From Roseivirga sp. (lineage in GTDB: Bacteria; Bacteroidota; Bacteroidia; Cytophagales; Cyclobacteriaceae): a DNA stretch of 64,000 nucleotides. The notes beneath the pieces are model-generated. The model was given only the letters and a program-made list of their open reading frames with translations, had not been told where the DNA came from and did not search any database. The stretch lies in the NCBI GenBank assembly GCA_021404565.1, contig JAAWWF010000027.1, positions 1 to 64,000 on the forward strand, written 5' to 3'. The position numbers and the translations under genes were made by a program. Positions 32,494 through 40,966 of this stretch are shown one piece after another; positions within the stretch are counted from its first letter, which is position 1, and every line of letters starts with the position of its first letter.

Positions 32494-35457
32494 ATGAGGA
32501 AGTTTTTATTGACGTGTGGCTTATTTGCAATGGTAATAATAAGCGCACATGCTCAAGACCGCATTCTGACGGGTAGGGTGACTTCGGCCGATGATGGCCT
32601 ACCACTCCCTTCACTCGCTGTGGCCTTGAAAGGCACAACAACCGGAACCGTAACAGACACTGATGGAAATTATCGCATCAGTATTCCCGCCACTGGCGGT
32701 ACCCTGATTTTCAGGTTTCTCGGGTATACCACCCAGGAAATTCTTGTTCAGAATCAGACGATTATTAATGTAATCATGCAAACTGACGCCATTGATTTGG
32801 AAACAGTAGTGGTGACAGGTTACAACGAGTACGATCCAACGAAATATTCCGGTTCAGCCGTACAGTTGAAGTCGGAGAAGATTGAGAACATCCCACTGGC
32901 GAGTTTTGATCAAATTCTTCAGGGACAAGCTTCAGGACTACTCGTGCAGTCAGGTAGTGGTCAGCCAGGTTCACCGGCTGCCGTGACTATTCGTGGCGTC
33001 AACAGCATCAGCTCCGGTACTACCCCACTCTATGTAGTGGATGGTGTACCTGTAGCCTCAGCCCAGTTTGCGTCTATGAATCCTAACGATTTCGAGACAG
33101 TAAGTGTATTAAAAGATGCTTCGGCTACTTCTCTTTATGGTTCCAGAGGAGCCAATGGTGTGATTGTTATCACCACTAAAAAAGGAAAAGCGGGTAAAAC
33201 TCAGTTCACTTATAACTATCAGTTGGGTTACACTCAAGAGCTTACCAGAGATGACTTTCTGCCTGTAATGAACGGCCGGCAAAAAGTCGATTTCGAGCTG
33301 CTCAATGGAGGAAGTACTCTTGCATCGTTGACAGAAACGCAACTGGAAGCACTTCGAAACATTGACACCGACTGGGCCAATACCCTTTTCAGAAGTGCCA
33401 AACTCGAGTCACATGAGATTACTGCATCAGGTGGTAATGAAAACACCACCTACTACGTGTCGGCCAATATCTTCTCTCAGGAAGGTCAGGTTATCACTAC
33501 AGGTCTTGATCGATACAGCCTCAGAGCCAACATTCTGAACAATTCAGGTGACTTCGATTTTGGACTGAACCTTGGTCTTACCTACTCCAATCAGACTTTT
33601 ACGCGTGAAGGTGACGCCTTTATTGGCTCTCCGTTGAATGCTATTTATTGGGCTAATCCTTATGAAACTCCTTTTGATGCTGAGGGTAACTACTCGGCCA
33701 TCAGAACCGGCCAGCCCAACCCGCTTCAGGAGATTCTCGAAAACACACGCGAAAGAGAAGATGTTCGCTTAGTCGCGAATGTCGATCTGGGCTATCAGCT
33801 TCCGGTAGACGGTTTGAGCATTCGCACCAAATGGGGCGTTGACTTCAGGGACAGACAAACCCAAACCTTCATTGATCCACTGACCAACCCTGGATTACAA
33901 TCTACCGGTGGTCAGGGAAGTCTCACCAATACCAATCAGCGCAGAGCCTCTTTTGTGGGTACCACATCCCTGCACTACGAGCGAAACTGGGGTGATGACC
34001 ACAGATTGAATGTTGGCCTTTATCAGGAAATGGTTTACTCTCAAACGACCAACTTCAACTATACAGGTTTTGGCATTGTAGGCAGGCTGGAAAATGAGGC
34101 CTCTATTACGGGAGGTACTAATGCCAACGGATTTATACCTACCGTAGGCGGTGGAAATATTGAGAATACCATTGCTTCATTCTTTGCTCTGGCAGATTAT
34201 GGTCTGAAAGACAAGTATTTCTTTACAGCCTCTATCAGACGTGATGGTTCTTCTCGTTTTGGTCCAAACAATCGTTTTGCCACTTTCTGGTCTGTAGGCG
34301 GGTCATGGTTACTCACCAACGAATCATTTTTAGATCTCCCCTTCCTGAATACGCTGAAACTGAGGTCTTCTTTCGGTACGACAGGTAACCAGGCGATCGG
34401 TGATTTCGGTTTCGTTGCTCAGGTAAACACCTTTACCGGTAATCCATACGATGGCCTGCCAGGTAAAACGCTGGCGAATGTGCCAAACCCTGATTTGAAG
34501 TGGGAAACCAAGCAATCGTTCAATGTCGGGCTCGATTTTGAAACAGCCAACAGAGGCATTAGCGGAGCAATCGACTTTTACATAGATGACACTAAGGATC
34601 TGCTGATGAACCAGCAGCTATCCAGAACTACGGGATTCAACTCACAGATCAAAAATGTGGGTCAGATCAGGAATAGCGGAATTGAGCTATCCCTCAATGC
34701 TACCATATTAAATGCTTCAAATTTCTCATGGAATGCTTCTGCCAATGTGACTTACAACAAAAACGAAGTAGTGAAGCTGGTTGATGGTGAAGACATTACC
34801 ACTGCCACCACTATTCTGAGAGAAGGAGAGCCTATCAACAGTAACTATGTGGTGCCTTATGTAGGAGTTGATCCTGCCACAGGGGACGCACTCTATCGTG
34901 ACCTGAATGGTAATGTTACCAACGTTTACACTCCGAATGATCGCAGGGTATTCAAACCCAGAAACGCACCTTATTTTGGTGGGTTCACTAATAACTTCAC
35001 TTACAAAAACCTGACACTCTCACTCTTCTTTAACTGGGTGGCAGGCAATGAAGTGTACAACAACGAAAGAGTGAACATAGAAAACCCAACCTTCTTTGTA
35101 GACGGTATGGCGGCTTCACTCCTCAATGCATGGCAAACGCCTGGTCAAATCACTGATGTGCCAAGAATCAGAACCGTTAATGGTCTGACTACCAACCCAT
35201 ATCAGAGCAATACCACCCGATATCTCGAAGATGGTTCTTACCTGAGGTTGAGAAATGTAACACTCTCCTACAATGTACCTGCTGACTTCCTTAGCAAGCT
35301 AAGCTTCAGCAGTGCCAGAGTGTATGTACAAGGGCAAAACTTGCTGACTGTAACCAACTTCAGCGGTGCAGATCCGGAAGTGAACAATGGTCTTTTCCTC
35401 GGTGCGGTTTACCCTGCCCTGAGAACCTACACCATCGGATTGAATATTGGATTCTAA
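32494..35457 (+). CDS. SusC/RagA-family TonB-linked outer-membrane transporter
   Basis: This is a 987-residue receptor for import of oligosaccharides or peptides. The order is signal peptide (to about 21), carboxypeptidase-like domain (about 24-105: LTGRVTSADDGLPLPSLAV), the SusC linker VVVTGYNEYDP, a plug (about 120-230, with TIRGVNSISSGTTPLYVVDG and the SusC-type DASATSLYGSRGANGVI) and a barrel ending in IGLNIGF. Its SusD partner starts 11 bases downstream. The pair forms the lidded pedal-bin transporter. No glycoside hydrolase is linked, so a glycan substrate cannot be assumed. Confidence 0.97.
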   Translation: MRKFLLTCGLFAMVIISAHAQDRILTGRVTSADDGLPLPSLAVALKGTTTGTVTDTDGNYRISIPATGGTLIFRFLGYTTQEILVQNQTIINVIMQTDAIDLETVVVTGYNEYDPTKYSGSAVQLKSEKIENIPLASFDQILQGQASGLLVQSGSGQPGSPAAVTIRGVNSISSGTTPLYVVDGVPVASAQFASMNPNDFETVSVLKDASATSLYGSRGANGVIVITTKKGKAGKTQFTYNYQLGYTQELTRDDFLPVMNGRQKVDFELLNGGSTLASLTETQLEALRNIDTDWANTLFRSAKLESHEITASGGNENTTYYVSANIFSQEGQVITTGLDRYSLRANILNNSGDFDFGLNLGLTYSNQTFTREGDAFIGSPLNAIYWANPYETPFDAEGNYSAIRTGQPNPLQEILENTREREDVRLVANVDLGYQLPVDGLSIRTKWGVDFRDRQTQTFIDPLTNPGLQSTGGQGSLTNTNQRRASFVGTTSLHYERNWGDDHRLNVGLYQEMVYSQTTNFNYTGFGIVGRLENEASITGGTNANGFIPTVGGGNIENTIASFFALADYGLKDKYFFTASIRRDGSSRFGPNNRFATFWSVGGSWLLTNESFLDLPFLNTLKLRSSFGTTGNQAIGDFGFVAQVNTFTGNPYDGLPGKTLANVPNPDLKWETKQSFNVGLDFETANRGISGAIDFYIDDTKDLLMNQQLSRTTGFNSQIKNVGQIRNSGIELSLNATILNASNFSWNASANVTYNKNEVVKLVDGEDITTATTILREGEPINSNYVVPYVGVDPATGDALYRDLNGNVTNVYTPNDRRVFKPRNAPYFGGFTNNFTYKNLTLSLFFNWVAGNEVYNNERVNIENPTFFVDGMAASLLNAWQTPGQITDVPRIRTVNGLTTNPYQSNTTRYLEDGSYLRLRNVTLSYNVPADFLSKLSFSSARVYVQGQNLLTVTNFSGADPEVNNGLFLGAVYPALRTYTIGLNIGF

Positions 35458-35468
35458 AAGAAAAAACG

Positions 35469-36890
35469 ATGAAGCAAAAATCTATATATATCGCTTTACT
35501 CCTGCTTTTCACATTTGCCTGTGAAGACTTTGTGGACGTAGAACCCACACATCAGGAGGCTATTAGCAACGGTTTGGTAGACATGGACGACTACGAAGCC
35601 GCTACCATAGGTATTCATTCAGCCCTCCGGGCCAATGCCTACTATGGCCGTACCTTTGGCGTACTGCTTGACATGATGGCCGAAGATATCTTTGAAACTC
35701 CCGAGTCACTCGGTAATCAAAGAGCACAAACTGACTGGCTTTACAATTCGGATGATGGCGAAGTAGCCGGTTTCTGGTTACGCGCCTATCAGGTTGTACT
35801 TCGGGCCAATACCGTGCTGGTGGGTATCGATGACATTGAAGGTGATGATGGTCGTAGAAACCGTCTGAAAGCTCAGGCACTGGGCTTAAGAGCACTTGCT
35901 CACTTCGATTTATTACGTGCTTTTGGAGAATCTTATGAGCGCAACTCGCAGGCAAGAGGAGTGCCGGTCAAATTGGACCTGAGCACGGAAAATTTAGCTA
36001 GAAGTACTGTAGAACAAGTATATGACCAGATTTTCAGTGACCTGAACGAAGCACTGATCTTGTTCGGAACTGCAGATGCCGCTGTGACTGAAAGAACTTT
36101 CTTCAGTGAACTTGCTACCAACGCTCTGATGGCAAGGGTAGCCCTGTATGCCGGTATGAATGACCTGGCCATTCAGGCAGCCACAACTGTGATCAACGAT
36201 GCCTCCACCGGACTTATTTCCGGCACTGATTTCACAAATACCTGGATCAATGCACGTACGGCTCCCGGCACTGCTTCCGCTCAGGAAGTTATCTGGGAAG
36301 TGGCCTATACATTTGGTCAGGATTCAAGAGTTGGTAGCTCCCTTTACTTTGTACCAAACAACAGAGTAGCCTTCAGGCCTTCCAGCCTTTGGACTGACCT
36401 TTTTGCCACTCCTGCTGATGACATTCGATATACTTCCTATGTCAGAGAGGATTCCCGAAGAGGTAATGTATTGATTCCTGACAAGTATGAGCCGAATCAG
36501 GGCTTCAACAACTTTAAGGTCTTCAGAATGGGTGAAATGTACCTGATCAGAGCGGAAGCACGCGCCAATAACGGAGATGATGCCAATGCTATGACAGATC
36601 TCAACACCCTCAGAGCAGCCCGTATTACTGGTTATGTAGATGAGAACCTGACAGGGAATGCCCTGGAAAACGCCATAGAGGTTGAGCGAAGAAAAGAGCT
36701 CTTCGTGGAAGGGCATCGTTGGTTCGACATCCGCAGAAAAGGACAAGGGATTAACCGTGGTCCTGATTTCTCTGCCCCTGCCGTAACACAGTCTTTAAAT
36801 GCCGGTGATTTCAGGTTCGTCTGGCCTATTCCGATAGGTGAGCTGGATGCAAATCCAAACATCAAAAACGATCAGAACCCAGGTTATTAG
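35469..36890 (+). CDS. RagB/SusD-family substrate-binding lipoprotein
   Basis: This 473-residue surface lipoprotein has the lipobox TFAC. It shows the SusD TPR-like helical core and the conserved C-terminal region EVERRKELFVEGHRWFDIRRKG. It forms the binding lid of the upstream SusC transporter. The sequence is complete, ending in the usual NPGY. A strong hairpin lies between it and the third gene of the operon. Confidence 0.96.
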   Translation: MKQKSIYIALLLLFTFACEDFVDVEPTHQEAISNGLVDMDDYEAATIGIHSALRANAYYGRTFGVLLDMMAEDIFETPESLGNQRAQTDWLYNSDDGEVAGFWLRAYQVVLRANTVLVGIDDIEGDDGRRNRLKAQALGLRALAHFDLLRAFGESYERNSQARGVPVKLDLSTENLARSTVEQVYDQIFSDLNEALILFGTADAAVTERTFFSELATNALMARVALYAGMNDLAIQAATTVINDASTGLISGTDFTNTWINARTAPGTASAQEVIWEVAYTFGQDSRVGSSLYFVPNNRVAFRPSSLWTDLFATPADDIRYTSYVREDSRRGNVLIPDKYEPNQGFNNFKVFRMGEMYLIRAEARANNGDDANAMTDLNTLRAARITGYVDENLTGNALENAIEVERRKELFVEGHRWFDIRRKGQGINRGPDFSAPAVTQSLNAGDFRFVWPIPIGELDANPNIKNDQNPGY

Positions 36891-36897
36891 TTCAACC

Positions 36898-36924
36898 ACC
36901 CGGGGGCCTGAAAAGGCCCCGGGT
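36898..36924 (+). promoter_or_regulatory. strong intercistronic hairpin after the SusD gene
   Basis: ACCCGGGGGCC (36898-36908) and GGCCCCGGGT (36915-36924) pair around the loop TGAAAA with one bulged G. Only CAAAAAAC follows, not a T-run, so it is not a standard terminator. It lies 16 bases before the next lipoprotein's ATG and probably protects the upstream message or lowers expression of the downstream gene. Confidence 0.7.
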
Positions 36925-36939
36925 CAAAAAACGATCATT

Positions 36940-37797
36940 ATGAAAAAATATATAAGCCTAATCGTATTGTTCACATTGCTGTTGGCTGCCTGTGATGAGC
37001 AGAACTTCTTTGTAAACGATACCTTTGTCAAATTTAACCAGCCCAGCTCAGCTGCCTCAGAAGCCGATGCAGCTGCCGGTAACAGCACCGTGTTGATTCC
37101 CATATCAGTTTCTACTGAGAACAGAACCTCTGCCCTTACCATTGAGGTAAGTGTATCGGGTGATGCCGTATCGGGTACGCACTACAATATGCTCTCCCCT
37201 ACTACATTGACCATTCCGGCCAATGAGTACAGTGTGAACATTGAGCTGGACATATTAAACAATGACCTTACGGACGGGTCGCATGACCTTGTCCTGGAGA
37301 TTGTCAATAATTCAGAAAACCTCGGTATCGGTTTCCCCGGTCCGGATGCCCTGAATGCTTCACATACGCTGACCATTGGTGATGACGATTGTGCATTTGA
37401 CATCTCAATATTTGAAGGCACTTACGATGTCAATGAAGACAACGGAGCCTTCTTATACACTGCCGAAGTAAGTATTACGGGAGCCAACACAATCAATGTC
37501 ACCAATTTTTGGGGCAGCGGACTTACGGCCGAAGTAACACTTGATGCTTCTGATCCCAGCGACCTTAAAGCGTACATTCTTCCTCAAGACGGAGGAGTAG
37601 AATTATGCTGTGGGGCCAACAGTTGGGTAACCTCTCGGGCAGACCCTTTCGCACTGGCACCAGTAGATGTGTCACTGCCTGACGGGTCATTTACCACCTG
37701 TGACGGAGGTTTTGTTGTAGACTATTATGTCTACATACCAGGAGCCGGCACTTTCAACGGACGACAGCCAATTAACGCTGTATATACCAGGCAATAG
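36940..37797 (+). CDS. third-gene surface lipoprotein of the SusCD operon
   Basis: This 285-residue protein has the lipobox LLAAC. The N-terminal half has a Calx-beta-like or DUF4843-like beta sandwich (KFNQPSSAASEADAA, the SGTHYNMLSPTTLTIPA strand pair, ending in LTIGDDDC). The C-terminal half resembles the small sandwich domain often found in such lipoproteins and contains a CC pair (ELCCGANSW). I start at ATG 36940, which gives a signal peptide; an in-frame ATG at 36838 lies inside SusD. It is likely an accessory glycan- or peptide-binding protein, like SusE/F by position only. Confidence 0.8.
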   Translation: MKKYISLIVLFTLLLAACDEQNFFVNDTFVKFNQPSSAASEADAAAGNSTVLIPISVSTENRTSALTIEVSVSGDAVSGTHYNMLSPTTLTIPANEYSVNIELDILNNDLTDGSHDLVLEIVNNSENLGIGFPGPDALNASHTLTIGDDDCAFDISIFEGTYDVNEDNGAFLYTAEVSITGANTINVTNFWGSGLTAEVTLDASDPSDLKAYILPQDGGVELCCGANSWVTSRADPFALAPVDVSLPDGSFTTCDGGFVVDYYVYIPGAGTFNGRQPINAVYTRQ

Positions 37798-37814
37798 CCA
37801 AATTATGTTGTGTT

Positions 37815-37848
37815 AGAGCCCCTTCGCAAGGAGGGGCTCTTTAGTTTT
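37815..37848 (+). terminator. intrinsic terminator of the SusCD operon
   Basis: AGAGCCCCT (37815-37823) pairs perfectly with AGGGGCTCT (37832-37840), followed by TTAGTTTT. It sits 17 bases after the stop of the third lipoprotein gene. Confidence 0.9.
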
Positions 37849-37949
37849 CTCTCCTCACTCATCTTTCACCCATTCCAGATGAAGCCCCTCTACTCCCCCT
37901 ACCCCGTCTAAAATCAAACCTTCCTGAGCCAGAGCGGTTTCATACTTAT

Positions 37950-38792
37950 ATGCAACCCTATCAATATGTCAGGCAACTATTGTATTGCTGCGCCACCCTC
38001 CTTTTCATAAGCAGCTGCCAGAGTAAAAGCAATCAATCTGGAAATAAAGAAAACACAGCACCTAAAAAGCTCTCAAAAGCAGAGGCCCTGATTCATGAAA
38101 CGGTTTCAGCCGTGGGTGGAGCAAATGCACTGAAAGAACTCAAAGACGTAGAGTTTCAATATACCTATACCTCTTTTGACGGCTTTGCCGATGTTTCGAC
38201 CGAACGCTACCTATTTGACGGGGAGTATTCCCGGGGTGAATATACCACCCATAAAAATGCAGTCATGACGACTGTAGATGGAGTTGTGACACAAGGGTAT
38301 GATGGTAATACAAGCTGGGTAACGGTTGGTAATGCCTTTTTCGAAGATGAGACTGCTAATAAAATGAGTGCCTTTCTGAGGAAAACCAACCTTTACTGGT
38401 TCTGCATGAACTTTAAGCTACTGGACCCCGGAGTTGAGCACAGCTATGAAGGTACCCGAAGGGCAAATGATATTGACTATGAACTGGTTCGTATAAGCTT
38501 CGAAGAAGGAATTGGCACATCTGAGGACGAATTTCTGCTGTACCTCAATCCTCATACGAAACTAATAGACCAATTCCTGTTTACCGTCAAGGCTCTCGGA
38601 ATAGAATCACCTTTGATGATGCGGGTCAAATACGAAGAGGTTTCGGGTGTAAAACTTACTACTTACCGAGAATATGCCCCGGCTAACTGGCAAGGGGAGC
38701 TGACTTCGGATGAAGGTTGGACCACTCAGGTTTCCAGCAACATCCAATTCAACAACGGTTTTACACCTGATGATTTTCGAAGCCTCAAATAA
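37950..38792 (+). CDS. DUF6503-like lipoprotein
   Basis: This 280-residue lipoprotein has the lipobox FISSC. The following segment KAEALIHETVSAVGGANAL and the repeated beta strands (EFQYTYTSFDG, YLFDGEYSRGEY, GYDGNTSWV) are like the DUF6503 family and the broader LolA/outer-membrane lipoprotein-sorting fold. It probably acts in the periplasm or at the outer membrane, but no function is established. It sits alone between the SusCD terminator and a decayed gene. Confidence 0.75.
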   Translation: MQPYQYVRQLLYCCATLLFISSCQSKSNQSGNKENTAPKKLSKAEALIHETVSAVGGANALKELKDVEFQYTYTSFDGFADVSTERYLFDGEYSRGEYTTHKNAVMTTVDGVVTQGYDGNTSWVTVGNAFFEDETANKMSAFLRKTNLYWFCMNFKLLDPGVEHSYEGTRRANDIDYELVRISFEEGIGTSEDEFLLYLNPHTKLIDQFLFTVKALGIESPLMMRVKYEEVSGVKLTTYREYAPANWQGELTSDEGWTTQVSSNIQFNNGFTPDDFRSLK

Positions 38793-38859
38793 TTCGACTC
38801 TTTCCCGCTCACCTTTTCATTTAATTAATGACTAACTAGCAGTTCCAACTACAACACAT

Positions 38860-39192
38860 ATAAACCTTTTCAGAACTGTCTTAATCTCACTAACTCTATT
38901 TTCTATCTGCCGGCTAAACGCCCAGGAAACAGTAGAAGAGCTTATCACGGATGCGTAAATTCCTGGTTTTTGCGAATGTATGGAGGAAAATAAGGATGCC
39001 GAACCCAGGCAACTAGTTACCTCTATCCCGGTCCGGTGTGGTCTTAAGTTTGCGATGGCGAACATGAAGAGTATTCAAAAAACCATGGAAGAAAAATTCC
39101 CTGATATGACTCAGTAAGAGGAATATGAGGCAAGAAAGCTTCTGGGTGGAGATGTTAAGAAAAATGCTGCCGGCCGAATGGTTAGAGAATGA
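38860..39192 (+). pseudogene. decayed gene for a small exported protein
   Basis: One reading frame holds a plausible exported protein broken by two TAA codons, at 38956 and 39115, ending at TGA 39190. It opens at ATA (38860), where a start would be expected, with a signal-peptide-like NLFRTVLISLTLFSICRLNA followed by QETVEELITDA. After the first stop come CECMEENKDAEPRQ and NMKSIQKTMEEKFPDMTQ. After the second come EEYEARKLLGGDVKKNA. The lost start plus two nonsense codons, with the coding pattern kept, indicate recent decay. The rest of 38793-39303 shows no other gene. Confidence 0.6.
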
Positions 39193-39303
39193 GAAGCTTT
39201 CCCCTGCCCTCTCCTCCTTTCACAAGGCATAATCAATCGCTTGTCTACTTCAGCGCATGGAATTCTCAAATAAGCTGTATACTCACAGAATAGCCTTCTG
39301 CGA

Positions 39304-40884
39304 ATGTTTAAAGCTGCTTCAAAAAAGAGAGATGAAATACTTACTAAACAGCCCAAGCTGAAGCAGGAACACTTTGGTTTTAAAAGCATTAGTCAATACT
39401 GGTACCTCTACGTAGCTGATAGAACGGCCCTTCCCGTTTCTGATCAAACCTACACGGATCTGGACATGGACGAGGTATTTATGTTTGCCGATCGCACTGT
39501 TTCTAAACCCGGCCAGCAGTACCTGTACTCCAGCATTCGTTCAATTCCGGAAACTACAGCTGGTAAAGAAGGTCAGGAGAAATTAATACAACAATTTGCC
39601 GATGATAAAAGCTTAAAAGCTGAATGTATATTAGCACTGGCCGAGCTTAATAAACCTGAAGCACATTACCTCACTTCACTTTTTTGCAAAGACTATATTA
39701 AAAAGCCAAAATGGTTTTGGGTGGTACCACTCCTGGCACTACTAAGCTGCCTTACTCTAATCTTTGGTATACTCGTTCCCAAGTTTTGGTTTTTGCCCTT
39801 TCTCATCCTTGCTATTAATTTCGCTATTCATTACTGGAACAAACAGAACCTCTATGAGTATGGAGTTTCTATCCCTGAGCTACTCAAACTGCTGAAAGTA
39901 GCCAAAAGACTCAGAGACCTGACCAAAAAACGTAACCCTGAACTGGATATCGCTATAAAAAAGCTCGATAGCCTGAGCAAAAGTCTGTTTATTTTCAGCC
40001 TTGAAAAGGGCCTGCAATCTGATATGGGGCAAATAGCAGAGTTCTTTATAGAATTGATTCGAGCCTACTTCCTCATAGAACCCATACTACTTTTTCGATC
40101 TCTCAAAAAGCTGGAAGAGCAAAAAGAGCACATTCATCAGCTTTTTCAGTTTGTCGGTAAAACAGACACGGCAATTTCCATCCTTTCACTCAGGTCAGAG
40201 GCAGAAACCAGCTGCCAGCCTGAAATAATCAATCAAAAAAGCATTTCAGCTAAGGCTGTCTATCACCCCCTATTGGTAAACCCCGTCCCGAACTCTCTAA
40301 AGGTTGATAACAAATCCGTTTTACTTACAGGGTCAAACATGTCAGGGAAAACCACCTTTATACGCACTATTGGTATCAATGCTATTCTCGGACAAACCCT
40401 CAATACATGTTTTGCTGACAACTTTAGTATGCCCTTGCTTCATGTGCATTCGGCCATTCGTATATCGGATGATCTGATGAACGATAAGAGTTATTTTTTT
40501 GAAGAAGTACTCACCATCAAGGAGATGGTGGAAACGGGAAATTCCAGCGTCAATAACCTTTTTCTACTCGATGAACTCTTTAAGGGCACCAACACCCTTG
40601 AGCGAATTGCTGCCGGCAAAGCCATTCTCAGCCATTTGAATACTTCAGGCAACCTGGTATTTATCGCCACACACGATCTGGAGTTGGCAGATTACCTGGA
40701 GGACGAATATGACCTTTACCATTTCTCAGAAACCGTGGAAGATCAGAAAATCAACTTTGACTACCTGCTCAAACCCGGAAATTTGGTCAATACCAATGCC
40801 CTGAAAATTCTCGCACTGAACGACTTCCCTGAAGGCATTTTGAACGAGGCAAATAAATTGGCGGAACAAATGAAGAGGAAATAG
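39304..40884 (+). CDS. membrane-anchored MutS-like ATPase
   Basis: This 526-residue protein has the C-terminal ABC ATPase domain of the MutS family: Walker A LLTGSNMSGKTTFIRT near residue 345, DEL in LFLLDELFKGTNTLERIAAGKA (Walker B with the MutS signature) and FIATHDLEL. The N-terminal mismatch-recognition domains of true MutS are absent. Two adjacent hydrophobic helices (about 139-180) anchor it to the membrane, and helices resembling the MutS core and lever follow. It is a Bacteroidota-type MutS paralogue of unknown role and unlikely to do mismatch repair. Confidence 0.87.
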   Translation: MFKAASKKRDEILTKQPKLKQEHFGFKSISQYWYLYVADRTALPVSDQTYTDLDMDEVFMFADRTVSKPGQQYLYSSIRSIPETTAGKEGQEKLIQQFADDKSLKAECILALAELNKPEAHYLTSLFCKDYIKKPKWFWVVPLLALLSCLTLIFGILVPKFWFLPFLILAINFAIHYWNKQNLYEYGVSIPELLKLLKVAKRLRDLTKKRNPELDIAIKKLDSLSKSLFIFSLEKGLQSDMGQIAEFFIELIRAYFLIEPILLFRSLKKLEEQKEHIHQLFQFVGKTDTAISILSLRSEAETSCQPEIINQKSISAKAVYHPLLVNPVPNSLKVDNKSVLLTGSNMSGKTTFIRTIGINAILGQTLNTCFADNFSMPLLHVHSAIRISDDLMNDKSYFFEEVLTIKEMVETGNSSVNNLFLLDELFKGTNTLERIAAGKAILSHLNTSGNLVFIATHDLELADYLEDEYDLYHFSETVEDQKINFDYLLKPGNLVNTNALKILALNDFPEGILNEANKLAEQMKRK

Positions 40885-40896
40885 CTCTAATCAAGT

Positions 40897-40943
40897 TATA
40901 TTTGAGTAAGGCACTGTGAATCAATTAATTTCACGTACCTTTG
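40897..40943 (+). promoter_or_regulatory. tandem -7 elements before the DEAD-box helicase
   Basis: TATATTTG (40897-40904) and TACCTTTG (40936-40943) both match TAnnTTTG, 39 bases apart. The second is 23 bases before the TTG start. Two start sites are possible, and cold-shock-type helicases are often multiply controlled. Confidence 0.45.
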
Positions 40944-40966
40944 CGCGCTCATTTTAATACAAGACA

